From: Dactylosporangium siamense
GTDB lineage: Bacteria; Actinomycetota; Actinomycetes; Mycobacteriales; Micromonosporaceae
Length of the DNA: 54,426 nt
Direction: 5' to 3'
NCBI RefSeq assembly: GCF_016862795.1
Contig: NZ_BONQ01000073.1
Coordinates: 1 to 54,426 of the forward strand
Made by a program: the position numbers and the translations under genes. The number at the start of each line of letters is the position of its first letter. The stretch's first letter is position 1. Below, piece after piece: positions 16,340-24,971 of this stretch. The notes under the pieces were generated by a model that was not told the DNA's origin, did not search any database, and was given only the letters and a program-made list of their open reading frames with translations.

Positions 16340-17251
16340 CTACGCGGCGTAGAAGAGCTGGCCGGCGCCGGGCGCCGGGAAGGTGCCGGTCTCGTGCCAG
16401 GTGGCGTCGAGCACGTGCAGCCCTTCGGCGTCGGCGACGATCGCGCCGCCCCCGGTGGGGAACCAGACGTGCTGGAGCCCGTTGCGCGTGCCGAGGTCGA
16501 CGGGCCGGCCGGTCCGGGTGTCCACGACGAGCGTGGTCGAGGTGGTGCGGCCGGGGTCGGTGTCGCCGCGGCCCAGCGCGACGAAGTCGCCGCTGTCGGA
16601 GACCGCCTGCACGGCGGACGGGCAGGCGATGTCGCAGCCGGGCAACGCCGAGATGTCGACGCTGCGCGCCGCGCCGCCGGTGGGTCGCACCTCGATCGAC
16701 GTCCCCGATCGGGTGTGCGCCAGTGCGCCGCCGTTCACGGAGTACACCAGGTAGTTGGCATGGCCGAGCCCGGCCGAAGCGTGCGACTTCCCGGAGACCT
16801 CGTAGCGGACGCCGTCGTGGATGACCGCCGTGCCGTCCGGGGTCCAGGTCGGCGCCACGCCGCCACCCCAGGGGACGTTGTCCGCGAGGACGTGCCGCCC
16901 GCCGTCGACGTCGACGACGACCAGGGAGCCGGGCTCGACCTTGCTGGCGTCGGGGGTGCTGATCAGGGCGAGGTGCTGCTCGTCGAACGACGGTCGCGCC
17001 AGCATGTCCTCGGGGTACCGGAGGCCGAACGTGACGGCCTTGCCGCCGCGCGCGAGGCTCATCGGCTTGCCGGTTTCGAACGTGAGCACCGACAGCTTCC
17101 CGGGAAACGGCGGCGGCGCCTTGTCCTTGGTCGTGGAGCTCGATCCCGCGCTGGGCGCGGTGCTCGGCGCGGGGGTCGGCTGCTGAGCCTGGCAGGCGGC
17201 GAGCCCGGTGGCGAAGGCGGCAGCGACGAGAGCACGGGCGATGCGGTGCAT
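16340..17251 (-). CDS. TolB-like lipoprotein, paralogue of the anti-sigma sensor
   Basis: The protein has 303 residues. Its lipoprotein signal has lipobox LAAC with Cys near residue 20, followed by a Pro/Ser/Thr linker and a beta-propeller. Blades align with the sensor at 14727: CPSAVQAVSDSGDFVALG here versus CPTSVQAVSDDGRYVALG there, and WTPDGTAVIHDGVRYE versus WTPDGTALIAAGIRYD. It lacks a TM and a cytoplasmic arm, so it cannot hold the sigma factor directly. It may compete for or present the same ligand or partner. It is first in the operon with the sigma gene. Confidence 0.85.
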   Translation of the reverse strand: MHRIARALVAAAFATGLAACQAQQPTPAPSTAPSAGSSSTTKDKAPPPFPGKLSVLTFETGKPMSLARGGKAVTFGLRYPEDMLARPSFDEQHLALISTPDASKVEPGSLVVVDVDGGRHVLADNVPWGGGVAPTWTPDGTAVIHDGVRYEVSGKSHASAGLGHANYLVYSVNGGALAHTRSGTSIEVRPTGGAARSVDISALPGCDIACPSAVQAVSDSGDFVALGRGDTDPGRTTSTTLVVDTRTGRPVDLGTRNGLQHVWFPTGGGAIVADAEGLHVLDATWHETGTFPAPGAGQLFYAA

Positions 17252-17351
17252 GACGGCAACGGTCCTTCCACGGAAGTCTTCCAGTGACCGCTATAAACGC
17301 CACCTCGCGCCGATCGGGTTACCTGAATCCGGAAGAACTTTTCCCGACAGC

Positions 17352-17394
17352 CAGCTGCCCAGGTCACGTCCGGGTGGACGCGCCTGGGCAGCTG
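17352..17394 (-). terminator. Hairpin downstream of the Rieske gene
   Basis: CAGCTGCCCAGG (17352-17363) pairs with CCTGGGCAGCTG (17383-17394), with an inner GTCC/GGAC stem. It lies 13 bp past the Rieske stop. No clear U-tract follows, which is common for terminators in high-GC actinobacteria. Confidence 0.65.
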
Positions 17395-17406
17395 ACCCTG
17401 TGGGAG

Positions 17407-17877
17407 TCAAGCCTTGGCGATGGAGTCGCCGTTCACCTTGATGGCGACGGCCTTGAGCGCCTTGCTGGCCGGGCCGTTCGCGACCGAGCCGTCCGCGACC
17501 TTGAACTTGCTGCCGTGGCACGGGCAGTTGATGGTGCCGCCGGACACGTCTCCCACCACGCAGCCGGCGTGCGTGCACACCGCGGTGAAGCACTTGAACT
17601 GGCCCGCGGTCGGCTGGGTCACCACGATCTTCTGGTCTTCGAAGATCTTGCCGCCGCCGACGGGGATGTCGGAGGTCTTGGCGAAGCCGCCGCCGCCGGC
17701 GGCGGGCGCGCCGCCCCCGGTGGTCGCGGTCGTGGCGCCGCCGCCCGTGTTCTCGGCCGGGGCCGGGGCCCCGGCGTCGGTGCCGGTGTCGCCGTAGGCC
17801 GCGCAACCGGCCAGGGCCGCGGTCAGCCCGACCGCACCGGCGCCGGTCAGCAGGGTCCGTCGAGTCGTGTTGCTCAT
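17407..17877 (-). CDS. Rieske [2Fe-2S] lipoprotein, twin-arginine type signal
   Basis: The protein has 156 residues. The N-terminus has a twin-arginine-like TTRRTLL and lipobox LAGC (Cys near 25), so it is probably exported folded and lipidated. A Ser/Gly/Ala linker precedes the Rieske domain, with CTHAGC (about 102-107) and CPCHGSKF (about 119-126) supplying two Cys and two His ligands. It is probably an electron carrier at the membrane. It lies 16 bp downstream of a DUF6529-like membrane protein, consistent with a small redox module. Confidence 0.92.
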   Translation of the reverse strand: MSNTTRRTLLTGAGAVGLTAALAGCAAYGDTGTDAGAPAPAENTGGGATTATTGGGAPAAGGGGFAKTSDIPVGGGKIFEDQKIVVTQPTAGQFKCFTAVCTHAGCVVGDVSGGTINCPCHGSKFKVADGSVANGPASKALKAVAIKVNGDSIAKA

Positions 17878-17893
17878 GGTCCTTCGATCCCTT

Positions 17894-18472
17894 TCAGAAC
17901 TTGACGCCGGAGGTGGTGAAGAACCACAGCGCGGAGGTGACGAACAGGCCGGACAGTGCGGTGAAGACGAGGCCGCCGAACAGCGGCAGCGCCCAGCCGG
18001 GCACGCCCTTCTTGGCCAGGATCAGCATCTTCGCGGCGAAAGTACCGTAGAAGAAGCAGCCGAGCAGCGAGTGCAGGAGCACCCGGGTGTCGTAGTCGGC
18101 GAAGCCCAGGGCGTAGAGGCAGTGCAGGGCCACCGGGATCGACGCGATGAACGCCAGGCGCCCCGACCAGCGGTGCACCCCGCCGAGCCAGGACGCGTTG
18201 CGCAGCGGGATCTTGCCGTACATGACGAGCGCGGTGAACAGCTGCACGATCGCGAGCACGAAGGCGAGCGTGGCGAGCCACACCTTGACCGTCAGCGGGC
18301 TGGAGAAGCCCGCGACGTTCACCGCGAAGCCGGTCGGTTCGTGCAGCTTGCCGTAGACGCCGAGGGCGCCGGCGACGAAACAGGCGACCAGCACCGGCAC
18401 GATGAGGGTCGCGGCCGTCTTCGGGTTGGTGGGCTGGATGACCGGAGCGGTCTGGGTCTCATCCGGGGACAT
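17894..18472 (-). CDS. DUF6529-like polytopic membrane protein, possible heme-binding partner of Rieske
   Basis: The 192-residue protein has five predicted helices. Histidines sit at or near helix ends (VHRWSGR, ALHCLYAL, LLHSLLGC), in a pattern like cytochrome b561 or ferric-reductase-like proteins. I recall this type as DUF6529, but that name is from memory. It lies between an anchored secreted protein and the Rieske lipoprotein with 16-bp gaps on both sides, so a trans-membrane electron path is inferred. Confidence 0.75.
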   Translation of the reverse strand: MSPDETQTAPVIQPTNPKTAATLIVPVLVACFVAGALGVYGKLHEPTGFAVNVAGFSSPLTVKVWLATLAFVLAIVQLFTALVMYGKIPLRNASWLGGVHRWSGRLAFIASIPVALHCLYALGFADYDTRVLLHSLLGCFFYGTFAAKMLILAKKGVPGWALPLFGGLVFTALSGLFVTSALWFFTTSGVKF

Positions 18473-18488
18473 GGTGACGGCTCTCCTC

Positions 18489-19202
18489 TCAGTAACCGGA
18501 GCTGGCGTTGGGGTTGCCCGCCTCGATCGGGACCTGCGTCCCGTCGACCGTGGCGGTCCTGCTGTTCACGTCGAAGGGCGGCGCCTCGGAGAACTCGCCG
18601 TTCTTGCGTTGGACGCCGACCTGCTTGCCGTCCGGCAGGACGACCCAGCTGGCGTCGAGCTTGCCGCGCAGCGACGCGGCCGAGCGGTACAGGCCCGACG
18701 GCGGGGCCGCCGTCTTGACCGTGAAGCCCCAGGACTTGGTGCCCGCGGTGACGTTGCCCTTGACCTGGCCGCCGCCGTAGGTGCCCGTCAGGCTTCCCGC
18801 GGTGCCCTTGAGGTCGATCTGACCGTTGGCCATGGTGCCGTTGAGCCACGCCTCGACCTTCTTGCCGTCGCAGACGTAGGCGATCGCCTTGCCGTTGTTG
18901 ACGACGATGGCGAGCGACGCCGCCCCGCCGTCGACCGACCCGGCATAGGTGACCGTGCCCTGCTGGGCGGCGTTGCCGCTGCCGTCGCCGGCCGGCGCGC
19001 TGGACGCGGGGGCGGTGCTCGGCGGAGGGTCCGCCGCCGGTTGCGTGGAGGCCGGGGCGGCCGGCGCCGCGGCGGTCGCGGTCTGGTTCGCCGCCGCGTT
19101 GTTCCTCTCGACGTCGTTACTGAGATCGACGTTGAGCGTGTACAGAACGCCGGCAACTACAAGTCCGGCGCCGAGCGTGATGAGCGGTGCCTTGAACTTC
19201 AT
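18489..19202 (-). CDS. Membrane-anchored secreted protein of unknown function
   Basis: From the ATG at 19200-19202 the protein has 237 residues. It has an N-terminal TM or uncleaved signal (about 5-25), a long Ala/Pro/Ser/Thr linker (about 35-80) and a beta-rich domain with repeated YxG and GxxxG patterns (about 83-237). GGGAG precedes the start. It is first in the operon with the membrane and Rieske proteins. No metal or cofactor motif is evident, so its role in that module is unknown. Confidence 0.75.
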   Translation of the reverse strand: MKFKAPLITLGAGLVVAGVLYTLNVDLSNDVERNNAAANQTATAAAPAAPASTQPAADPPPSTAPASSAPAGDGSGNAAQQGTVTYAGSVDGGAASLAIVVNNGKAIAYVCDGKKVEAWLNGTMANGQIDLKGTAGSLTGTYGGGQVKGNVTAGTKSWGFTVKTAAPPSGLYRSAASLRGKLDASWVVLPDGKQVGVQRKNGEFSEAPPFDVNSRTATVDGTQVPIEAGNPNASSGY

Positions 19203-19346
19203 CGGTGACTCCCACAGGTGATCGCACCCATCAGGTGCTTCGCTGAATATGAGACCGAGGTTGGCGTACGGTGTCTGCGTCCAAAGACGCACAACGCAAC
19301 TGCTGCAATGTCGCCAAAGTGACCAGCTCAGAGATTGGTGCGTTCG

Positions 19347-21254
19347 ATGCCTCGTGCCGTGGTGTGGGCGACCCACCTCGCGTTGCCCCTCGCGGGTCTG
19401 TGGCTGCTGCTGACCCGGCCCGGCGCGGATCTGATCATGCAGCACCACCAGACCCACTTCTGGCTGGTCCTGATCGTCGCCGCGGTCAACATCGCGGTCG
19501 GGGTCGCGATGAGCGTCGCCGCGCGCCGCCGCCAGGACGGGCGGCTGTTCCTCGTCTCGCTGGTGTTCCTGGCCGGTGCCGGTTTCCTCTTCGCGCACGC
19601 GCTCGCCACGCCGAAGGTCCTCGTCGCGCACCCCAACGCCGGCTTCGACATGGCGATGGCGGTCGGCCTGATCATCGGTTCGGTGCTCGCGCTGGTGTCG
19701 TCAATGCGACTGCCGGCCGGCATCACGCGATGGCAGCTGGCCCTGCGCCCGCTGCTGGCGATCGTGCTGTTCGCGTGGGTCGTCCTGTCGGTGCTGGACC
19801 TGCCGCCGCTCAACCGGCAGACCCAGGTGCGCGACGTCGAGGGCCCGATGGTCTTCGCCTCCTACGCGGCGGTCGTGCTGTACCTGGTCGCCGCGGTGCG
19901 CTTCTACCTGCGGTACCGGCGTGCGCCCGGCGTGGTCCTGATGTCCGTGGTGACCGCGTTCGCGCTGCTCGCCGAGGCGATGCTGGCGGTGACCCTGGCC
20001 GACAAGTGGCGGCTGTCGTGGTGGGAGTGGCACCTGATCCTGACCGCCGCGTTCCTCTTCGTCGGGTACTCCGCCTACGTGCAGTACCGGCGCGAGGGCA
20101 GCGCGGCCGGCCTCTTCGACGGCATCGCGGTCGCCGAGACGACCCGGCGCATCCGGGCGCAGTACGAGACGGCGCTCGAGGAGCTCGTCACCGCGCTGCA
20201 GGAGTCGGAGGCCGGGGGCCGGCCCGAGCGGCTCGCGGCGCGGATGGCGGCGCGCTTCGGCCTCACCGAGAAGCAGGCGGAGGTCCTCGACCGGGCCGCC
20301 GCCGCGCTGCTCGCCGAGCGGGACCTGTCCGGCCGGCTCGGCGCCCTCGTCACCGTCGGCGAGCAGGCCCGTGTCGGCGCGGGCGAGGAGGAGTTCCTGC
20401 GCTCGGCGGTCGAGGCGGTCCGGCCGTCGTTCGGCGACGTCGAGATCGGCCTGGTCTCCGGCGGTGTTGTCGGCGTGACCGGAACCGACGTGCTGCCGCT
20501 CACCGTGAAGGGCAAGACCGCCGGGGGCGTGCGGATTCCCGCCACCGGCCGGCCCGAGCTGCGCGCGACCCTCGCCAACCAGCTGTCGATCGGCCTGGAG
20601 AACTCGCGGCTCTACGGCGAGCTGTCCACGCTCTTCCGCCAGTACATGTCACCGGACGTCGCGGCCGCCCTGCTCGCCGACCCGGACCAGGCGGCGCTCG
20701 GTGGGCAGCTGGTCGACGTGACGGCCCTCTTCGCCGACCTGCGCGGCTTCACGACCTTCTCCGAGGCGGTCGAGCCGGGCGAGATCGTCGAGATGCTCAA
20801 CCGCTATCACGGGGTCGCGGTGCCCTGCATCCTCGACAACGGCGGCACGATCGTGCAGTTCGTCGGCGACGCGCTGCTGGCGTTGTTCAACGCCCCCGCC
20901 CGGCAGGACGACCACGAGACGCGGGCGGTCCGGGCCGCCCTGCAGATGCAGGACGCGGTCCGGGTGATCTCCGCCGGGCACCCCGGCTGGCCGCGCTTCC
21001 GGGTCGGCGCCAACACCGGCCCGGCACTGGTCGGCAACATCGGCAGCGAGCTGCTGCGCGGCTTCAACGCGATGGGCGACGCCGTCAACGTCGCGGCGCG
21101 GCTGCAGACGATCGCCGAGCCGGGTCAGGTCGTCATCGGCGGTGCCACCTTCGACGCGCTCCGCGAGGTGGTCGCGACCCCCCTCGGGGACCTCGAAGTG
21201 AAAGGTCGCCGACAGACAGTCCGGGCATATGTGGTGGAGACTTTGGCGTCGTGA
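19347..21254 (+). CDS. Seven-helix membrane class III nucleotidyl cyclase with Gln/Asn purine pair
   Basis: The protein has 635 residues. The N-terminal region (about 1-235) has seven or so helices with histidines (QHHQTHFWL, FLFAHAL, EWHLILTAAF). A coiled and GAF-like linker follows (about 250-425), then the cyclase domain (about 450-630). Metal aspartates are D464 (FADLRGF) and D508 (GDALLALF), and transition-state residues are N581 and R585. The purine-selecting pair is Q504 and N574 instead of Lys with Asp/Thr. In-frame TTG 19335 and GTG 19338 are alternative starts. The stop overlaps the Crp-like gene as GTGA, a coupled cNMP maker and reader. Confidence 0.88.
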   Translation: MPRAVVWATHLALPLAGLWLLLTRPGADLIMQHHQTHFWLVLIVAAVNIAVGVAMSVAARRRQDGRLFLVSLVFLAGAGFLFAHALATPKVLVAHPNAGFDMAMAVGLIIGSVLALVSSMRLPAGITRWQLALRPLLAIVLFAWVVLSVLDLPPLNRQTQVRDVEGPMVFASYAAVVLYLVAAVRFYLRYRRAPGVVLMSVVTAFALLAEAMLAVTLADKWRLSWWEWHLILTAAFLFVGYSAYVQYRREGSAAGLFDGIAVAETTRRIRAQYETALEELVTALQESEAGGRPERLAARMAARFGLTEKQAEVLDRAAAALLAERDLSGRLGALVTVGEQARVGAGEEEFLRSAVEAVRPSFGDVEIGLVSGGVVGVTGTDVLPLTVKGKTAGGVRIPATGRPELRATLANQLSIGLENSRLYGELSTLFRQYMSPDVAAALLADPDQAALGGQLVDVTALFADLRGFTTFSEAVEPGEIVEMLNRYHGVAVPCILDNGGTIVQFVGDALLALFNAPARQDDHETRAVRAALQMQDAVRVISAGHPGWPRFRVGANTGPALVGNIGSELLRGFNAMGDAVNVAARLQTIAEPGQVVIGGATFDALREVVATPLGDLEVKGRRQTVRAYVVETLAS

Positions 21255-21907
21255 CCGAGTTCTACGAGCTTTTGAGCGCCGACGAGCAGGCCGCCATGGA
21301 GGCGGCCGGGCACCGCCGGCAGTGGAAGCGCGGCGCGGTCATCTACCGCGAGGCGAGCCGCTCCGAGTCGGTGATCATCCTCAAGGTCGGCCGGGTCAAG
21401 GTCTCCTCCGACACCGCCTCCGGCACCGAGGTGGTCCTCGCCGTGCGCGGGCCCGGCGCGCTGCTCGGCGAGTTCTCCGCCGTTGACGGCGGCCCGATGT
21501 CGGCGACCGTCACCGCGCTGGAGCCGGTGACCGCGCTCGCCGTGCCGACGCCGGAGTTCGAGCGCTACCTGCTGGGCCACGCCCGCGTCTCGATGCTGCT
21601 CATGCGGGAGGTGATCCGCCGGGTCCGGGACGCGGACCGCAAGCGGATCGAGTTCGGCGCCTACGACACCACCGGACGGGTCGCGGCGCGGCTCGTCGAG
21701 CTCGCGGAGCGCTTCGGCGAGCAGACGGACGAAGGGTTGCGGATCAGCCTGCCGCTGTCGCAGGACGAGCTCGCGGGCTGGACCGGGTCGTCCCGGGAGG
21801 CCGTCACGAAGGCGTTGCGCACGCTGCGTGAGGAGGGCTGGATCCAGACCGGTCGACTGCACGTGATCGTCCATGATCTCGCCGCATTGAGAGACCGCGC
21901 TCAATAG
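21251..21907 (+). CDS. Crp/Fnr-family transcription regulator
   Basis: The protein has 218 residues. The cNMP-binding jelly roll (about 15-120) has GEFSAVDGGPMSATVTA in the phosphate-binding cassette, where the usual Arg before Ser-Ala is M83. A dimerisation helix (about 122-150) and a winged HTH follow, with LSQDELAGWTGSSREAVTKALRTL. The start is GTG overlapping the cyclase stop. The coupling predicts a cyclic-nucleotide-responsive regulator, but the missing Arg makes cAMP binding uncertain. Confidence 0.92.
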   Translation: MTEFYELLSADEQAAMEAAGHRRQWKRGAVIYREASRSESVIILKVGRVKVSSDTASGTEVVLAVRGPGALLGEFSAVDGGPMSATVTALEPVTALAVPTPEFERYLLGHARVSMLLMREVIRRVRDADRKRIEFGAYDTTGRVAARLVELAERFGEQTDEGLRISLPLSQDELAGWTGSSREAVTKALRTLREEGWIQTGRLHVIVHDLAALRDRAQ

Positions 21908-21937
21908 CTGGGTTCACCCTTGCCTCGACCCTTTCAT

Positions 21938-21949
21938 GTATGCGCATAC
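21938..21949. promoter_or_regulatory. 12-bp perfect palindrome upstream of the M6 protease
   Basis: GTATGCGCATAC is a perfect palindrome 109 bp before the protease start and 31 bp after the Crp-like gene. It differs from the E. coli Crp consensus. It could be an operator for the protease, but no experiment or repeat copy in the window supports this. Confidence 0.3.
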
Positions 21950-22057
21950 CCCGTTGTTGATCTTTACAGGTAACAAGGACCCCCTAGTCTCTCGCGACAG
22001 GTGCATCGAGGCATCGACATCATGCCTGGGTGCTTTCGCCCCACCAGGGAGGTACCT

Positions 22058-24451
22058 GTGCGTAAGTTGACCGTGGGACTTTTGAGTCTCACGCTTGCGT
22101 CGGGTATGGGGGTGTTCGTCGGTGGTGGTGCCGCATTCGCGGTGCCGGCAGCCGGGGGACCGTCCGTAGCCGACGCCGCGTCACCCTCCGACGAGCTGCC
22201 TAACCCGTTGGAGGAGAAGCGACGCGAATCCCGTGAGGTCGCGATTTCGCAGATCCTGAGCGGCCAGGCGACGCCGGAGAAGCGTGGATCCAGCACGGTC
22301 GTCAAGATCGGCCAGAAGGGCCAGACCGGTAAGGGTGGCGACACCAAGACCAAGAAGGCCCGCGTCGACCAGTACGTCGAGCTGAGCCGAGAGAAGACCG
22401 ACAAGATCTTTGTCGTGCTCGCCGAGTTCGGCAACACGCGGCACCCGAGCTACCCGGACCAGGACACGTCCGCCGCGACTCCTGGCCCGACCACGTTCGA
22501 CGGGCCGCTGCACAACGCGATCCCCGCCCCGGACCGGTCGGTCGACAACTCGACCGTCTGGGAGCAGGACTTCAGCCAGCAGTACTTCTACAACAAGTAC
22601 TTCGCCACCGGTAGCGGTGCGGAGTCGCTGAAGACGTACTACGAGAAGCAGTCCTCGGGCCGCTACAGCGTCGAGGGTCTCGTCACCGACTGGGTCAAGG
22701 TCCCGTACAACGAGGCCCGGTACGGTCGCAGCAACGGCTACCCGTGCGCCAGCAACGTCTGCAGCAACACCTGGTACCTGATCCAGGACGCGATCACCGC
22801 GTGGGTCGCCGGCCAGCAGGCGCAGGGCAAGACCGACGCGCAGATCAAGGCCGCGCTGGCCTCCTACGACCAGTGGGACCGGTTCGACTACGACGGCGAC
22901 GGCGACTTCAACGAGCCCGACGGCTACATCGACCACTTCCAGATCGTCCACTCCGGTGGCGACCAGGCCGATGGCGATCCGTACCAGGGTGAGGACGCGA
23001 TCTGGAGCCACCGCTGGGCGGCGTTCCAGAACTTCACCAGCGGCCCCTCGTTCAACCAGATGGGCGGCACGCAGATCGGCACCACCGGTCTGTGGGTGCG
23101 TGACTACACGATCCAGCCCGAGAACGGCGGCCTGAGCGTGTTCGCGCACGAGTACGGCCACGACCTCGGTCTGCCGGACCACTACGACACCTCGGGCGCC
23201 GGCGGCAACGCCGAGAACCCGGTCAACTGGTGGACCATCATGGCGCAGAGCCGGGTCAGCAAGCCGGGCGACCAGAACATCGCCGACCGGGCCGCCGACC
23301 TCGGCGCCTGGGACAAGCTGCAGCTCGGCTGGCTCGACTACGAGATCGTCGTGGCGGGGCAGAACAAGACGCTGGAGCTCGGGCCGCACGAGTACAACAG
23401 CAACAAGGCCCAGGCCGTTGTCGTGGTCCTGCCGAAGAAGCAGATCGTGACCCAGCTCCCGGCTCCGCCGGAGGGCACCAAGTCATGGTGGAGCGGATCC
23501 GGCGACGACCTCAACAACTCGCTGGCCCGCACCGTCGCGATCCCCGCGGGCACGACGACGCTGAGCTTCAAGGCGGCGTGGGACATCGAGGACTGCGGCC
23601 CCGACGCGTGTGACTACGCCTACGTCGAGGTGGACGACGGCACCGGCTTCAAGTCGATCCCGGGCTCGATCACCACCGCGGCCGAGGGCAACGGCATCGA
23701 CGGGACCAGCGCGGGCTTCGTGCCGGCGACGTTCGACCTGTCCGCCTACGCGGGCAAGACGGTCGGCCTGCGGTTCCACTACTTCACCGATGGTGCTGCC
23801 GGCGGCCAGGGCTTCTTCGCCGACGACATCAAGGTGACCAACGGCGCGACCACCGTCTTCGCCGACGGTGCCGAGGCCGGGGCCAACGGCTGGACCGCGG
23901 TCGGCTTCACCGCCGTGGGCAGCACGCTGACCACCGCGTTCGACAACTTCTACATCGCCTCGAACCGTCAGTACGTGTCCTGGGACCAGTACCTCAAGAC
24001 CGGGCCGTACAACTTCGGCTTCCCGGCCAAGCCCGACCTGGTGGAGCACTTCCCGTACGAGCAGGGCCTCCTGGTGACCTACTGGGACACCTCCTACTCG
24101 GACAACAACACCAGCCAGCACCACGGCGGTGGCCTGATCCTGCCGGTCGACGCGCACCCTGACCTGATCTACAAGCTGGACGGCACCCCGTGGCGTCCGC
24201 GCATCCAGGGCTACGACGCGACGTTCGGCACGACCAAGGCCAGCTCGTTCACCCTGCACTACGGCCCGAACGCCACCCCGAGCTACATCCGGGGCCAGAA
24301 CGGTGTCGCGACGTTCGACGACAGCAAGAACTACTACAGCGAGGACCCGGCCACCAGCACGTACTACGGTGTGAAGGTCCCCAACAACGGTGTGAAGATC
24401 AAGGTTGTGTCGACCAACGGCACCACCGTGAAGGTCAAGATCACCGGCTGA
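22058..24451 (+). CDS. Secreted M6 metalloprotease, immune inhibitor A type
   Basis: The protein has 797 residues. The signal peptide is about 1-31 (core GLLSLTLASGMGVFVGGG), and a propeptide reaches about residue 105. The peptidase has the zinc motif HEYGHDLGLPDH near residues 364-375 (HExxH with downstream H/D) and a calcium-like DYDGDGDFNEPDG segment. Beta-rich C-terminal domains include jelly-roll-like MAM/VEG repeats with FADDIKV. The family degrades host or environmental proteins extracellularly. The GTG at 22058 follows AGGGAGGTACCT. Upstream in-frame ATGs lack this signal. Confidence 0.92.
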   Translation: MRKLTVGLLSLTLASGMGVFVGGGAAFAVPAAGGPSVADAASPSDELPNPLEEKRRESREVAISQILSGQATPEKRGSSTVVKIGQKGQTGKGGDTKTKKARVDQYVELSREKTDKIFVVLAEFGNTRHPSYPDQDTSAATPGPTTFDGPLHNAIPAPDRSVDNSTVWEQDFSQQYFYNKYFATGSGAESLKTYYEKQSSGRYSVEGLVTDWVKVPYNEARYGRSNGYPCASNVCSNTWYLIQDAITAWVAGQQAQGKTDAQIKAALASYDQWDRFDYDGDGDFNEPDGYIDHFQIVHSGGDQADGDPYQGEDAIWSHRWAAFQNFTSGPSFNQMGGTQIGTTGLWVRDYTIQPENGGLSVFAHEYGHDLGLPDHYDTSGAGGNAENPVNWWTIMAQSRVSKPGDQNIADRAADLGAWDKLQLGWLDYEIVVAGQNKTLELGPHEYNSNKAQAVVVVLPKKQIVTQLPAPPEGTKSWWSGSGDDLNNSLARTVAIPAGTTTLSFKAAWDIEDCGPDACDYAYVEVDDGTGFKSIPGSITTAAEGNGIDGTSAGFVPATFDLSAYAGKTVGLRFHYFTDGAAGGQGFFADDIKVTNGATTVFADGAEAGANGWTAVGFTAVGSTLTTAFDNFYIASNRQYVSWDQYLKTGPYNFGFPAKPDLVEHFPYEQGLLVTYWDTSYSDNNTSQHHGGGLILPVDAHPDLIYKLDGTPWRPRIQGYDATFGTTKASSFTLHYGPNATPSYIRGQNGVATFDDSKNYYSEDPATSTYYGVKVPNNGVKIKVVSTNGTTVKVKITG

Positions 24452-24502
24452 GCGGATAGTCGCTAGTTGGAACCAGGTACGGCGGGAGGAGGTCCAAGTG
24501 CT

Positions 24503-24934
24503 ATGAACCGCACACTGGGCCTCCTCCTCGCCGTATCCCTGGTGCTGGGCGGATGCGCCGCCAGGTCCACTGACCAGGCCGCCGCTCCGTCGCCGTCCCC
24601 TTCGTCCACGCCCGCGCCGTCGCCCTCGGGGTCGAAGGCCGCGCCCAGCCCCGGCGCCTCGGTGCTCACCACCCTGCCGTCCGGGGTGCCGAAGACCACC
24701 GCACCGCACGAGCCGACCGACGACTTCTCCGTGCTCACCACCACCGGCCAGATCCGCCTCGATGGTGCCTGCGTCGAGCTGGTCACGGACAAGGTCGTGT
24801 GGCTGCTGATCGGCCCGCCCGCCGCCGGGCTCCGGGCCGGCCAGAAGGTCAAGGTCACCGGCCTGCCCGATCCCGGCTTCGAGTCGCAGTGCACCGGCAG
24901 CCCGTTCAAGGTCACCACGGTCACCCCGGCCTAG
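24503..24934 (+). CDS. Small lipoprotein with Pro/Ser linker and OB-like domain
   Basis: The protein has 143 residues, with lipobox LGGC (Cys near 18), a Ser/Pro-rich linker (about 25-50) and a beta-rich C-terminal domain (about 72-143) with paired cysteines (GAC, QC). GGGAGGAGGT precedes the ATG at 24503. The phrase AGQKVKVTG resembles OB-fold lipoproteins of unknown function. It lies 51 bp behind the protease, so co-transcription is possible. Confidence 0.75.
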   Translation: MNRTLGLLLAVSLVLGGCAARSTDQAAAPSPSPSSTPAPSPSGSKAAPSPGASVLTTLPSGVPKTTAPHEPTDDFSVLTTTGQIRLDGACVELVTDKVVWLLIGPPAAGLRAGQKVKVTGLPDPGFESQCTGSPFKVTTVTPA

Positions 24935-24971
24935 TGACCCGCCCTGCGGCGGCACGGCGAACCGTTGAGGT

